A DNA stretch of 64,000 nt from Betaproteobacteria bacterium HGW-Betaproteobacteria-9 (GTDB lineage: Bacteria; Pseudomonadota; Gammaproteobacteria; Burkholderiales; Burkholderiaceae_C). Below are positions 22,698 through 30,146 of this stretch, piece by piece. The stretch lies in the NCBI GenBank assembly GCA_002842215.1, contig PHCC01000001.1, positions 78,238-142,237 of the forward strand, given 5' to 3'. A program made the position numbers and the translations under genes. Under the pieces are notes generated by a model that worked only from the letters and a program-made list of their open reading frames with translations, did not search any database and had not been told where the DNA came from. Positions within the stretch are counted from its first letter, which is position 1, and each line of letters starts with the position of its first letter.

Positions 22698-23855
22698 TCA
22701 GGAAGCGGTACATGCAGTGAGGATCAGCGCCTTTGCGCCACCGCCAGCTTGAACACCGGTCGAACCGGTGATCGAGACAGTCCAAGTCGCAGGGTCAACA
22801 GACGCCTCAAAGCTGCCGGTGTTGTTGCCTGGGTTGTTCGCGCCGATCATTGCGCTCGCAGCCACGGTTGCCACCGTGGCCACTGGGGTCAATCCGATCC
22901 CGCAGGCAGGCCGATCGACAATGGCACCGTGCACGTAGTAGTTGCTCCCTTGGTACCCAAGGGTGAGGTGATCGCGCCACTGGCTGTTGATGCACATCAG
23001 CGAAGCACCGGCAGCGGTCACACCCATGGCCCCCTGCGTCACGCATGCCGTGCCTCCAACGACGATCTGACCTGAGTAGATGGTCCACACACCGTCGTTG
23101 CACAGAACGATCCCATTCGCAGCGGAAGCGAACGCACCCTGAGGGGTACAAGCCTCACCAGGTGTCTTGTGCGCGGTATCGAACTGGGTGCCGGTCACCG
23201 ATGGGCCGCGGAAGTCCGGATTTCTCGTGTCTCCGACACGAAGCCATGGTTCGCCGGCACCTCCCAGACCGTTGACCAGCACCACGATGCCTGGACGTGC
23301 TGCTGGATCAGGGTTCGCGATCACCCACGACCCCCCGCCACCGGAAATCGTCGCTGTGTTCGGTGGCCCGCTGAAAGAGGCGTTGGCGCTCGTGATGCGA
23401 GCCACCAGGGCGTTCAAGCGATCAGCCGGGACGGTCCCATCGGGATTCAGAATTGGAGCCACGGGCGACGTTCTGGACCATACCGTACACGGATCATTTG
23501 CAGGAGCCACACAGCCCACCGGACTGCGCGCGAGCGCAATGGAATAGTCGGCCGCAGACATGTTCACCGCTGGCGCCAGAAACCCCGCCACCTGCAACTC
23601 TGCGGTGGTCGGCGCGTAGGGGTCTGCGAACCCATCGACGGTGACTGGTTGAGCGCCCGTAAGGGTGGCCAGGTGGGTCGTGCGGTACAGCTCGACGGCA
23701 CGACCCAGCTCATTGAGAGAACCACCGATCGAGCGACCAGCCAGTTCATTGGCGGCGCGCACTCGCTGCTGCGCCAGTGACACCAGGATGATGGCCATTA
23801 CAGCCAACGCGATCGCCATTCCAGGCAGTGAGATACCCCGTTCGTTGATTTTCAT
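22698..23855 (-). CDS. PilV-like prepilin with large C-terminal domain
   Basis: A 385-aa protein. The N-terminus has a type IV prepilin leader: short charged leader ending ERG, then the hydrophobic helix ISLPGMAIALAVMAIILVSL. The usual Glu at +5 of the mature protein is absent. The helix continues with a pilin-like stalk (RAANELAGRSIGGSLNELGR). The long C-terminal region is Gly/Thr/Asn-rich with Cys pairs, as in the PilV minor pilins of conjugative thin pili, whose tips recognise recipient cells. No shufflon recombinase or repeats are seen nearby. It follows the trbJ-like gene by 9 bp. Confidence 0.72.
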   Translation of the reverse strand: MKINERGISLPGMAIALAVMAIILVSLAQQRVRAANELAGRSIGGSLNELGRAVELYRTTHLATLTGAQPVTVDGFADPYAPTTAELQVAGFLAPAVNMSAADYSIALARSPVGCVAPANDPCTVWSRTSPVAPILNPDGTVPADRLNALVARITSANASFSGPPNTATISGGGGSWVIANPDPAARPGIVVLVNGLGGAGEPWLRVGDTRNPDFRGPSVTGTQFDTAHKTPGEACTPQGAFASAANGIVLCNDGVWTIYSGQIVVGGTACVTQGAMGVTAAGASLMCINSQWRDHLTLGYQGSNYYVHGAIVDRPACGIGLTPVATVATVAASAMIGANNPGNNTGSFEASVDPATWTVSITGSTGVQAGGGAKALILTACTAS

Positions 23856-23864
23856 CAGGTTTCC

Positions 23865-24635
23865 TTATTGGTTTTGGGAAGAATTTCCAACGTGATCAAG
23901 GACGTTGCCAAAGGTCGGCCCCTTGTTGGTTACAACGGTTGAATTGATTGCCCGCTTTTGCGCCTCTTGAACCTGCTTTTGCGCGAGAAGCCCTGCCTCA
24001 CGCTCACGATTGCGTGCAATGTGTTCTTGCGCAATGGTCTGATTCAAATCATTGAGGGCAGCGCCGAGCTGCGCATTCATTGAGGCAAGCGCCTGAAACC
24101 CCTGAACGTGGGTTGCGATGCCCTTGGCGTTGTTCATGGCGGATTTGAGCGACTGGGCACGTTCCTTCGCATTGGCCAGGACCTTCAAGTCGGCATCCAA
24201 CGCAAGCTTGTAAACACCGCCCTTCTTTTCCGCGAGATCCATGCGCAGCTTGAGATACTGCGCAGGGTTCTGCGCCAAGCGCTCCATCGTTTCCAGATCA
24301 CGCTCAACGGTGTCTTTGAGATCTTTGTATGCTGTCCTCGCTTCATTGAGGTTGTCAGCAATGGCCACTATCGCGTCCATGTCAACGCCCATTTCGCGCA
24401 AGACCGATTTCAGGGCTTCTGGCGAAAGCTGCTCAAGCTGGCGCTTGAGGTTCATGACCGTGTTGTAGGTGTTCGTGGTGGTCGCAATGGCTTCAACAAG
24501 ATCGGCGCTCAGCACACCGAAATTGGCATATTGAGTCCACTCAGTTGCACCCCATATCGCTGCCGCGTTGACAGGACCAATACAGATACCTTGGAGCGCA
24601 ACAGTAACCGCACAGGTTATGGCAAGTTTTTTCAT
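23865..24635 (-). CDS. trbJ: TrbJ-like (VirB5-type) conjugal transfer protein
   Basis: A 256-aa periplasmic protein starting at ATG 24635 with AGGGGAA upstream; longer upstream ORF sequence lacks a signal. A signal peptide ends VNAAA near residue 24. The mature protein begins IWGATEWTQYANF and is almost wholly helical (LVEAIATTTNTYNTVMNLKR, TYKDLKDTVERDLETM-like heptads). This start, the WTQxxN element and length match TrbJ of P-type T4SS. TrbJ/VirB5 sits at the pilus tip or base and contributes to recipient contact. It is followed by the prepilin gene and preceded by trbL. Confidence 0.78.
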   Translation of the reverse strand: MKKLAITCAVTVALQGICIGPVNAAAIWGATEWTQYANFGVLSADLVEAIATTTNTYNTVMNLKRQLEQLSPEALKSVLREMGVDMDAIVAIADNLNEARTAYKDLKDTVERDLETMERLAQNPAQYLKLRMDLAEKKGGVYKLALDADLKVLANAKERAQSLKSAMNNAKGIATHVQGFQALASMNAQLGAALNDLNQTIAQEHIARNREREAGLLAQKQVQEAQKRAINSTVVTNKGPTFGNVLDHVGNSSQNQ

Positions 24636-24651
24636 ATCGGTTCCCCTTTGG

Positions 24652-25785
24652 CTATTGATTCGTGCTGCCGGCACGATTTGAAATTGCAGCGCCAGTTGGT
24701 GCCGCAGTTTTGGTCTGCGATGCGCTGCCACCTTTTGAAGATCCGTCATTCTGTTTACCTCCAGATTTACTCGCCTTTCCGGCTGGTGACGCCTTCAGCT
24801 TCAGACTGCGCATGGCCGCCGCTGCCATTGCACCGCCGCCGCCTGCCCCACCCCCGCCAACAAGGCCCTGTGCGATGTCATCAACCTTCAGCAGCAAGAT
24901 GCAACCAAACACCAGAATCAGCGCGATTGATGCCCCCATGAAAATGGTCGCTAAGCCGATGCCTTGTGCATTCACCCCTGTTTTCAGCATCGTCTGAAAA
25001 ACCGGGAGCATTGCCGTGGCAAGGATGCTGGTTACCAAATAGGCAATGGCAAGGGTCAGCCCGGTTGTGATCATGAATCTGAGCCAGCTCGTAGCGAGCC
25101 AGGCCATAGGCGCGTAAGGAATGAAAGCAATGGCGAGGGGGCCGAAGATGATCCCGATCTTCATGATCAGTGCGTTCCCAAACAACACGCCCAGCAGCAA
25201 TGCAGAGAAAGCCGTCAATGGAATGATGATGATCAGTATCGCAATCGCAAGGGATACATAGAGCCGAATCACATCCATGAATGTCTTGAGCGTGATCGTG
25301 TCAAATAGGCTTTGCAGTGAAGCCATCATCCCGCCTTCCGACTCGCTGCATGGCTTTGCACCCGTCTCGATCCAGGCGGTCATTTCCCTGAACATTTCCG
25401 CAAATACCGCATAGAACTGCCCAATAGCTGACGCCGGGTCAGTGGATGCCGTCAGTTTGGAAATCACATCGCTCTTGAACCAGGCTGGAATAGCCTGCGA
25501 GGCAGCAGCCCAGTTATTCAACAGCGCCAGCGCTATCACGCCGAGGATCATGGCTCTGAAAACATCCGTAAGAACGGACTCAACACCACCGTTTCCCATC
25601 AGGTTCCGATAACCCGCTGTGACCGTCGCCGCAAGAAAGGAGAACGTCAGGAGTGTCATTCCGCTCCCAATCAGTGCTCCGCCCAGTGAATCGGCCTGCT
25701 TGAGGACTTGATCAGGAAAACCGCCGATGGCAACCAAGAAGGTATCCATCGCATCCGTGCTCGGATTACAAATTGCTGCAGCCAT
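24652..25785 (-). CDS. trbL: TrbL/VirB6-like type IV secretion channel protein
   Basis: A 377-aa polytopic inner-membrane protein. At least six hydrophobic helices can be read, including LLTFSFLAATVTAGY, AMILGVIALALLNNW, SLAIAILIIIIPLTAF, IIFGPLAIAFIPYAPMAWLA, TTGLTLAIAYLVTSILATAM and IFMGASIALILVFGCILLL. A Gly-rich and then Lys/Ser-rich cytosolic tail follows. This is the TrbL/VirB6 architecture: the inner-membrane channel component of conjugative T4SS. No VirB4, VirB8, VirB9, VirB10 or VirB11 homologue is present in the element, so this is an orphan channel subunit. Confidence 0.8.
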   Translation of the reverse strand: MAAAICNPSTDAMDTFLVAIGGFPDQVLKQADSLGGALIGSGMTLLTFSFLAATVTAGYRNLMGNGGVESVLTDVFRAMILGVIALALLNNWAAASQAIPAWFKSDVISKLTASTDPASAIGQFYAVFAEMFREMTAWIETGAKPCSESEGGMMASLQSLFDTITLKTFMDVIRLYVSLAIAILIIIIPLTAFSALLLGVLFGNALIMKIGIIFGPLAIAFIPYAPMAWLATSWLRFMITTGLTLAIAYLVTSILATAMLPVFQTMLKTGVNAQGIGLATIFMGASIALILVFGCILLLKVDDIAQGLVGGGGAGGGGAMAAAAMRSLKLKASPAGKASKSGGKQNDGSSKGGSASQTKTAAPTGAAISNRAGSTNQ

Positions 25786-25789
25786 TTCG

Positions 25790-26068
25790 TCACCCCAGCA
25801 CGAACTGAGTCAACTGCACCGCCAGCACCAGCAGACTGATGCTCGCCAATGGAAATCCGACATACACTGTGACTGGATCGACAATGATCATTTTCGCCAA
25901 AATCCACCGCATCATCAGCGGTCCAAATTTTCGAGTCGGACCGAGAACTTGTCTTCGTTCAGATTTGGGTGCGTCAATTAGCACCCTGAAACGGCGGAGC
26001 AGCGATTTTTTCTCAGTGATTGAGAGTTCCCGTGTTGCAATAAGAACACGCTCGGCAGGGGTCAACAT
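25790..26068 (-). CDS. small membrane protein at the head of the trb module
   Basis: A 92-aa protein starting at ATG 26068; the GGAG Shine-Dalgarno is partly inside an 18-bp hairpin. The N-terminal half is helical and charged (LIATRELSITEKKSLLRRF). Two hydrophobic helices follow (LMMRWILAKMIIVDPVTVYV and FPLASISLLVLAVQLTQFVL). It ends 4 bp before the trbL start, so it is almost certainly co-transcribed. I do not recognise the family; size and position recall small accessory pilin or channel-assembly proteins of T4SS. Confidence 0.6.
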   Translation of the reverse strand: MLTPAERVLIATRELSITEKKSLLRRFRVLIDAPKSERRQVLGPTRKFGPLMMRWILAKMIIVDPVTVYVGFPLASISLLVLAVQLTQFVLG

Positions 26069-26075
26069 ATAGGCT

Positions 26076-26114
26076 CCAATAAGGGTAAACATCCAAGATG
26101 TTTACCCTTATTGG
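26076..26114. promoter_or_regulatory. perfect 18-bp inverted repeat overlapping the ribosome binding site
   Basis: The arms CCAATAAGGGTAAACATC and their exact complement are separated by 3 nt. On the minus strand the distal arm ends TTGG, where the GG forms part of the GGAG Shine-Dalgarno of the gene starting at 26068. It can act as an RNA hairpin that hides the start, as a dimeric repressor operator, or as both. Confidence 0.7.
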
Positions 26115-26348
26115 TAGACCCTGCAACTGCTATTTTTTGGGCTATTTCGGACTAATCAAAAGACCCCCCTCCCCCATTGGGTGGGTGCTTTTCTGTGGCA
26201 TTCATGCTACAGAAGGCATGCCACGTACACACCAAAGCGTTGCGCGCAACAGTTAAGAAGTTGGGTGTTTTCACATTGGTAGGTTTCGTAATCGAGGTAC
26301 GAATCTGATTCGATTGTTTTGCCTGTACGATGCATCTAGAATCAGAGC
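26115..26348. promoter_or_regulatory. divergent control region between the trb module and the RHH operon
   Basis: No gene seen. It contains inverted motifs TTCGTAATCGAGGTACGAA (26285-26303) and CGAATCTGATTCG (26300-26312). A sigma-70-like promoter TTGTTT (26314-26319), 17 bp, TAGAAT (26337-26342) points right. The inverted motifs are suitable operators for the RHH protein encoded immediately downstream. Confidence 0.55.
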
Positions 26349-26555
26349 ATGAGCATGCGCGTTTCAAGCATCAGACTCCCAGCCGACCTGGACCAACGTC
26401 TTGAGCTGCTGTCCTTCAAAAGCGGGCGGCAGCGCGGCTTCTACATCCGCAAAGCACTGGAGCTCACCTTGGATGAATTCGAGCGCGTCTACCTGCATGA
26501 ACAAGTGCAGCCCGATCCGGCCAGGATCAGTTCGCTGAGGACCAGCGATTCATGA
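26349..26555 (+). CDS. ribbon-helix-helix (CopG-like) regulator
   Basis: A 68-aa DNA-binding protein. Residues 3-12 form the beta ribbon (MRVSSIRLPADLDQRLELL) and two helices follow (GRQRGFYIRKALELTLDEFE), the normal layout of CopG/Arc-type repressors or antitoxins. The ATG is only 6 bp after the -10 box TAGAAT, so the mRNA may be leaderless. The stop overlaps the next gene by ATGA. A broken second copy of this gene lies at 27249-27371. It could repress its own operon and the divergent trb module; no toxin of a known family is adjacent. Confidence 0.75.
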   Translation: MSMRVSSIRLPADLDQRLELLSFKSGRQRGFYIRKALELTLDEFERVYLHEQVQPDPARISSLRTSDS

Positions 26556-26773
26556 GCACCAAGCCGCGAAAGCAACTGCCCTACAGCATGTGCCTCGAAG
26601 GCATCCGCCTGGTCGAGCACGAGGGCTACAGCGTGCGTGCTGCTGCTGACAAGACCGGCTACACGCCGAATGCGATTTCACGCGCCAGGAAGCGCTTTGG
26701 ACTGCCGCCATTGCCGAAAGGCCGAAAGACTGCACCCGAGGAAGCCGCCTACCTAAACAAAAAGGAGAAGTGA
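26552..26773 (+). CDS. HTH-type small protein, first cassette copy
   Basis: A 73-aa basic protein with a helix-turn-helix (EHEGYSVRAAADKTGYTPNA followed by ISRARKRFGLPPLPKGRK). The fold resembles homeodomain-like or transposase-type HTHs. It overlaps the RHH gene by 4 bp and the next membrane-protein gene by 3 bp, which indicates tight coupling. A paralogue with the same core (SVREAARRTGYTANAVSWTRKRF) is encoded at 27368-27562, also directly after an RHH-type gene. It is probably a DNA-binding partner of the RHH protein; the target is unknown. Confidence 0.6.
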   Translation: MSTKPRKQLPYSMCLEGIRLVEHEGYSVRAAADKTGYTPNAISRARKRFGLPPLPKGRKTAPEEAAYLNKKEK

Positions 26774-26937
26774 TGCTTGAATTTTTCGTTGCACTCGCAA
26801 TCACAGCAGGCATCATGGCTTGGCTTGGATACCACGCCATGACCGATCAGGACGGACTCAAAACCGAACCGGACGAGAGACTTGCACATCTGGAGAAAAA
26901 GGTGGCTGACCTCGAAAAGCGAGTGGGCAACATATGA
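26773..26937 (+). CDS. 54-aa membrane-anchored coiled-coil protein (relative of 8505-8663)
   Basis: ATG 26773 overlaps the preceding stop, and the TGA at 26935-26937 overlaps the next ATG. AAAGGAG lies just upstream. The protein is MLEFFVALAITAGIMAWLGY followed by HAMTDQDG and a heptad stretch LAHLEKKVADLEKRV. It is one transmembrane helix plus a short coiled coil. The layout and the WLGY and LExxxxxLEKR positions match the 52-aa protein at 8505-8663. The function is unknown; oligomerisation at the membrane is likely. Confidence 0.7.
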   Translation: MLEFFVALAITAGIMAWLGYHAMTDQDGLKTEPDERLAHLEKKVADLEKRVGNI

Positions 26938-27131
26938 GCGTCAAGCTGCCATTCGAGCTAGACGTCGAGAGGGCCAAGCTCGGTGTTGATGACATGCAGG
27001 CCCATTTAATTGCAGGCGAGGTCGATGCCTTTTTCGATGCTGGCTGGGCCACCATGAACGCGATCGAACGCTCCATGCAAGAGGTGCTGGCCGTCAAACT
27101 CGGCCAGCTTCGGCCACAGAACGGGGACTGA
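26934..27131 (+). CDS. hypothetical 65-aa protein, fourth gene of the RHH operon
   Basis: It starts at an ATG overlapping the previous stop (ATGA). The 65-aa product is acidic-to-neutral and helical (DDMQAHLIAGEVDAFFDAGW, then MNAIERSMQEVLAVKLGQL), with no signal peptide or known motif. Its place in a four-gene chain in which every junction is an ATGA or TGATG overlap supports expression. No family is recognised. Confidence 0.5.
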   Translation: MSVKLPFELDVERAKLGVDDMQAHLIAGEVDAFFDAGWATMNAIERSMQEVLAVKLGQLRPQNGD

Positions 27132-27248
27132 CCTCTTACCCGTGTGTCGAACCTCGAGCGCGAGACATCCGGCAGTGTGCGCTCCAGTTGCACCCGCCCG
27201 AGGCCTTACGGTGTGGGGGCCGCATGGCCTCGCCCCATTCGGCCATGA

Positions 27249-27371
27249 GGTTTCTACGTCCGAAAGGCCCTCGAAATGACCCTGCCCGAGTTCGAGCGGG
27301 TCTATCTTGCGGAACAGGTGCAGCCCGACCCCGCCCGGGTCGACGTGCCTCAAAAAGTTGATGCGCAATGA
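27249..27371 (+). pseudogene. 5'-truncated second copy of the RHH regulator gene
   Basis: The frame reads GFYVRKALEMTLPEFERVYL and then AEQVQPDPARVD. It aligns with the C-terminal two thirds of the RHH protein encoded at 26349-26555. An in-frame TGA (27246-27248) precedes it and the ribbon-encoding N-terminus is missing. Its stop overlaps the start of the second HTH copy by ATGA, exactly as in the intact cassette. Confidence 0.75.
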
Positions 27372-27562
27372 ACGACAACGCCAAGAAGCCGCGGAAGCCG
27401 CCGTTTCAAATGTGCCTTGTACGTGTCCGCTTGGTCGAGGAAGACGGGTTGAGCGTGCGTGAAGCTGCGCGTAGGACCGGGTACACAGCCAACGCCGTGT
27501 CCTGGACCCGGAAACGGTTCAAGTTGCCGCCACTACCGCCAGGTCGAAGGCCCGGTGGTTGA
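27368..27562 (+). CDS. HTH-type small protein, second cassette copy
   Basis: A 64-aa basic protein and a paralogue of the product of 26552-26773. Shared features are the Lys/Pro-rich start, QMCLVRVRLVEEDGLSVREA, TGYTANAVSWTRKRFKLPPL and a PPGRRPGG tail. Its upstream RHH partner is broken, so it may now be expressed poorly or regulated differently. Nearby a perfect palindrome GAGGTGAAG T CTTCACCTC (27584-27602) and a terminator (27704-27740) close the region. Confidence 0.6.
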   Translation: MNDNAKKPRKPPFQMCLVRVRLVEEDGLSVREAARRTGYTANAVSWTRKRFKLPPLPPGRRPGG

Positions 27563-27703
27563 CCATGACATTCACAAGCCAGGGAGGTGAAGTCTTCACC
27601 TCTTGTCGCGCAAAGAAGGGGGCCAAACCTACGAGGTACACTGAATTTGAGGCCACCAAGCCTCCCCGCCTTCCTCCCTGAGCGGGCCGACGTCAGTCGG
27701 TTG

Positions 27704-27740
27704 AAACACCCGGTGGCCCCGAGGCTCCCGGGTGTTTTTA
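27704..27740 (+). terminator. rho-independent terminator after the RHH/HTH cassettes
   Basis: The stem AAACACCCGG / CCGGGTGTTT has a 14-nt loop and is followed by TT. Confidence 0.7.
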
Positions 27741-27791
27741 CGACTGACAACTGGTTTGACAACTAGGAAAAAGCTCTCGACACGCACAGCC

Positions 27792-28505
27792 ATGACGACA
27801 CAGAAACCACCCTTTATTGAAGCCAGTCCTTATCACTTTGTGGGTGACGGCAAAGGTGGCTGGGTTCAAACGCCTGGGCGTCTCCAGTTCTCCATCGTCA
27901 CAAAAGCGTTTGGCCCCGCAGAGAAAGGCGCCCGCGATCTCGTAGGAAGCGCAACGCGTATAAATGGATTTATGGTGGACAGGCTTGAGTCATTGTTGGC
28001 CGGGTATTTACAGGCACGTGAAAACCTGTATGAATACCTCCACACGCCGCAGGGAAATATCCCGATCGTTGCCGATAGTGCTGAATTCCGAAATATGTGG
28101 CACTTGTATCTTTTCAAAGGAAGAGAGTTAATCGATGCGACTGGTCCTCTCGTTGGTCGCAGCTTTAATCTGAAATACCCAGCCAAAGGACTGAATGCCG
28201 AAAGCTTCAGCGCATTGAGAAAGGTAATCTCTCAAGCATCACGAAAGGCGCAAGGGTTTGAACCATTGGTCGAGTGCCTTGAACGATCCGAGCTGTTGCT
28301 TCAGCAATTCATCAAACTGCGCAACCGAGAAAAAACTCACGGCGATACAATCCGAGAATCTCCAGCAATCTCGGAGGAGGGCATTCCATCAAAGGGGAAG
28401 CTATACATCCACGATCCACACTATGGCTCCGACTTCATTATTTTTTTTGAACAGAGTCACACAGCAATAATGGACCTTATCAGAACTATTCTTGGGTCCG
28501 AATGA
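27792..28505 (+). CDS. hypothetical cargo protein, AT-rich gene
   Basis: A 237-aa soluble protein. The ATG at 27792 is chosen because the upstream ORF extension runs through the terminator. No signal peptide or membrane helix is visible. It reads as mixed alpha/beta with a helical middle (RLESLLAGYLQARENLYEYL, then LFKGRELIDATGPLVG) and a C-terminal part with YIHDPHYGSDFIIFFEQSHT. I do not recognise the family. The gene is markedly more AT-rich than the chromosome, a sign of recent transfer. It occupies the cargo position between regulators and integrase, where defence genes often lie; that role is not demonstrated. Confidence 0.6.
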   Translation: MTTQKPPFIEASPYHFVGDGKGGWVQTPGRLQFSIVTKAFGPAEKGARDLVGSATRINGFMVDRLESLLAGYLQARENLYEYLHTPQGNIPIVADSAEFRNMWHLYLFKGRELIDATGPLVGRSFNLKYPAKGLNAESFSALRKVISQASRKAQGFEPLVECLERSELLLQQFIKLRNREKTHGDTIRESPAISEEGIPSKGKLYIHDPHYGSDFIIFFEQSHTAIMDLIRTILGSE

Positions 28506-28716
28506 ATGGCTCGCTCTATTTGGCGATGACCGCATGCACGAAATTGCCGCGCATTTGCTGACTTCCGACCAAATTAGGTCATCAAGAAGATGGAAAAAAT
28601 CATAGGATTTCGGATAGATACTATCCTTTGCTAGCTGCCCACGTGGATAGCCATGTCCATTGCAAAGGAAAATCCATGTCTCTCTCAACACAGACTGCGA
28701 CTTTTCAATAGAGCAT
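28506..28716. other. short noncoding gap between convergent cargo genes
   Basis: AT-rich, with no clear terminator, gene or repeat. Confidence 0.4.
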
Positions 28717-29691
28717 CTACAACGATTTCTCAGATTTCGACTGAGGTGCATGGCGTAGAGTACTAATCCACGCCGTCATTTCTTCGAAAGTCTGAGACAA
28801 CGTAGTTCTTGGCGTCACCTCAAATCGTCTCTTCAGATTGATTAGAAAAAGTCGCGTTCTTTCCGAATCCTCCAAATAAGCAAGCTCCTGCATTTTTTTC
28901 TCAAAAGTCAGCGCCTTCTCGCTTTGTTTTAATGACCTCTCAAGAAGGCTTTTGATTCTCGCAAATGAAGAGATCATGCGAGTTTTTTCACCCTCCACTC
29001 CATCCTTCAAAGCCAACATTAAAGCAACCGTTCCGGCTGGGTTATCAAAAATTGAAATAAAAAGATCATCACTCCCAAACATCAGAACAGCTTTCGGACG
29101 TCGAGCAATTTGAGTTTTATATTGCTCTTCATACTCTTTATTTACACCCAAAACCGTTGCTAACTCCAGCGCCATATTATTAATCTGAAACTGGCAATCT
29201 CCAACAATTTTTTGCCCCTCCACTGCCTTCTTTGCAAAATCAGTCAGTTGATCCATAAGTGGTTTTACTAGAACCTCAGCCCCAGTGAAATCTACGCCCT
29301 TTAATTTTTCATTCAAAAAATATTCGTTTGCGTAACCGTTGGCACTTTTCAACATTCCAGAATATCCCGCAAGCGCCGCAAGGGCATCTGCTCTTTTTGA
29401 CAGGCACTCTGACGATCGCTCGCGAAGCGGGCGATATAAATCAGCAATAGCAAATTGACGAAGCGACTCCTCTGCCTTAAATGATTCCAGCGTTGTAAGT
29501 GTGAAATAAACACTTGCAAAGCTAGCCAATACCGCACCGGCTAAAGCGGCAAAAAACGTTACCAAACCTCTCGAAATAAGGCCCGTAAGCCCGACAAAAT
29601 TACCCATAGTTTTTACAAAACTATTTGTATTTTTAGGCTTTGATTCGAGAGCCAAACTCTTTTGAAGCCGCCGCTTGTAAGGAAAATCCAT
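28717..29691 (-). CDS. hypothetical membrane-anchored cargo protein, AT-rich gene
   Basis: A 324-aa protein with a strong AGGAGGGG Shine-Dalgarno 4 bp before the ATG. After a basic N-terminus, one or two transmembrane helices occupy about residues 30-70 (GLISRGLVTFFAALAGAVLA and SFASVYFTLTTL). The rest is a long, mainly helical soluble domain with coiled-coil segments (RIKSLLERSLKQSEKALTFE). I do not recognise the family. GC is low, matching 27792-28505 and unlike the rest of the element. It is convergent with that gene, so the two are not one operon. Confidence 0.62.
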   Translation of the reverse strand: MDFPYKRRLQKSLALESKPKNTNSFVKTMGNFVGLTGLISRGLVTFFAALAGAVLASFASVYFTLTTLESFKAEESLRQFAIADLYRPLRERSSECLSKRADALAALAGYSGMLKSANGYANEYFLNEKLKGVDFTGAEVLVKPLMDQLTDFAKKAVEGQKIVGDCQFQINNMALELATVLGVNKEYEEQYKTQIARRPKAVLMFGSDDLFISIFDNPAGTVALMLALKDGVEGEKTRMISSFARIKSLLERSLKQSEKALTFEKKMQELAYLEDSERTRLFLINLKRRFEVTPRTTLSQTFEEMTAWISTLRHAPQSKSEKSL

Positions 29692-30146
29692 AACCCCTCC
29701 TTTTAAATCTATTTTTGACCCTACTGATCACAAAACAAACCCTCAATTAAATATTAAAATTCTGCATGCATCGAACAACAATAGAATTTATATTCCTGAG
29801 GGACAGATTTCAGAGCTTCTTTATCCACCGGCCTTGTCCAGCCTATCAGGCTCGAAGTTTTTGACGGCCTTCATGATAGAGAATGTCAAAACGCTACTCA
29901 TCCGAGTAAACAACTTGGTAACGCTCACATGATCGCACTATGAACGGCTTCTTGCCCACTCACAGCCCGAGTCCTCTTCACCGTTCTTAACGTTTGCACG
30001 CCTTACTAGCGCGAATGTGATCACAGACTCTATCCTGCCCCACCGTAGACGCCCGCACTTCACGTCAACTCGACCTCCATTACCTCCCGGAGTTTTGAAA
30101 CAGCCTGGTGACGCCCACACGTCGCCAGGCTTTTCTACGTGCCTGA
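29692..30146. other. noncoding interval between cargo and integrase
   Basis: AT-rich to about 29900, then mixed. The only structure seen is a hairpin at 30101-30136 (AGCCTGGTGACG / CGTCGCCAGGCT with one G-T pair), followed on the plus strand by TTTTCT. It lies just beyond the integrase stop and can terminate transcription into or out of the cargo region. Confidence 0.5.

Noticed and set aside
21367-23855. PilV shufflon
   Set aside because: The prepilin is PilV-like, but no inverted sfx-type repeats, alternative C-terminal segments or Rci recombinase are seen near it.
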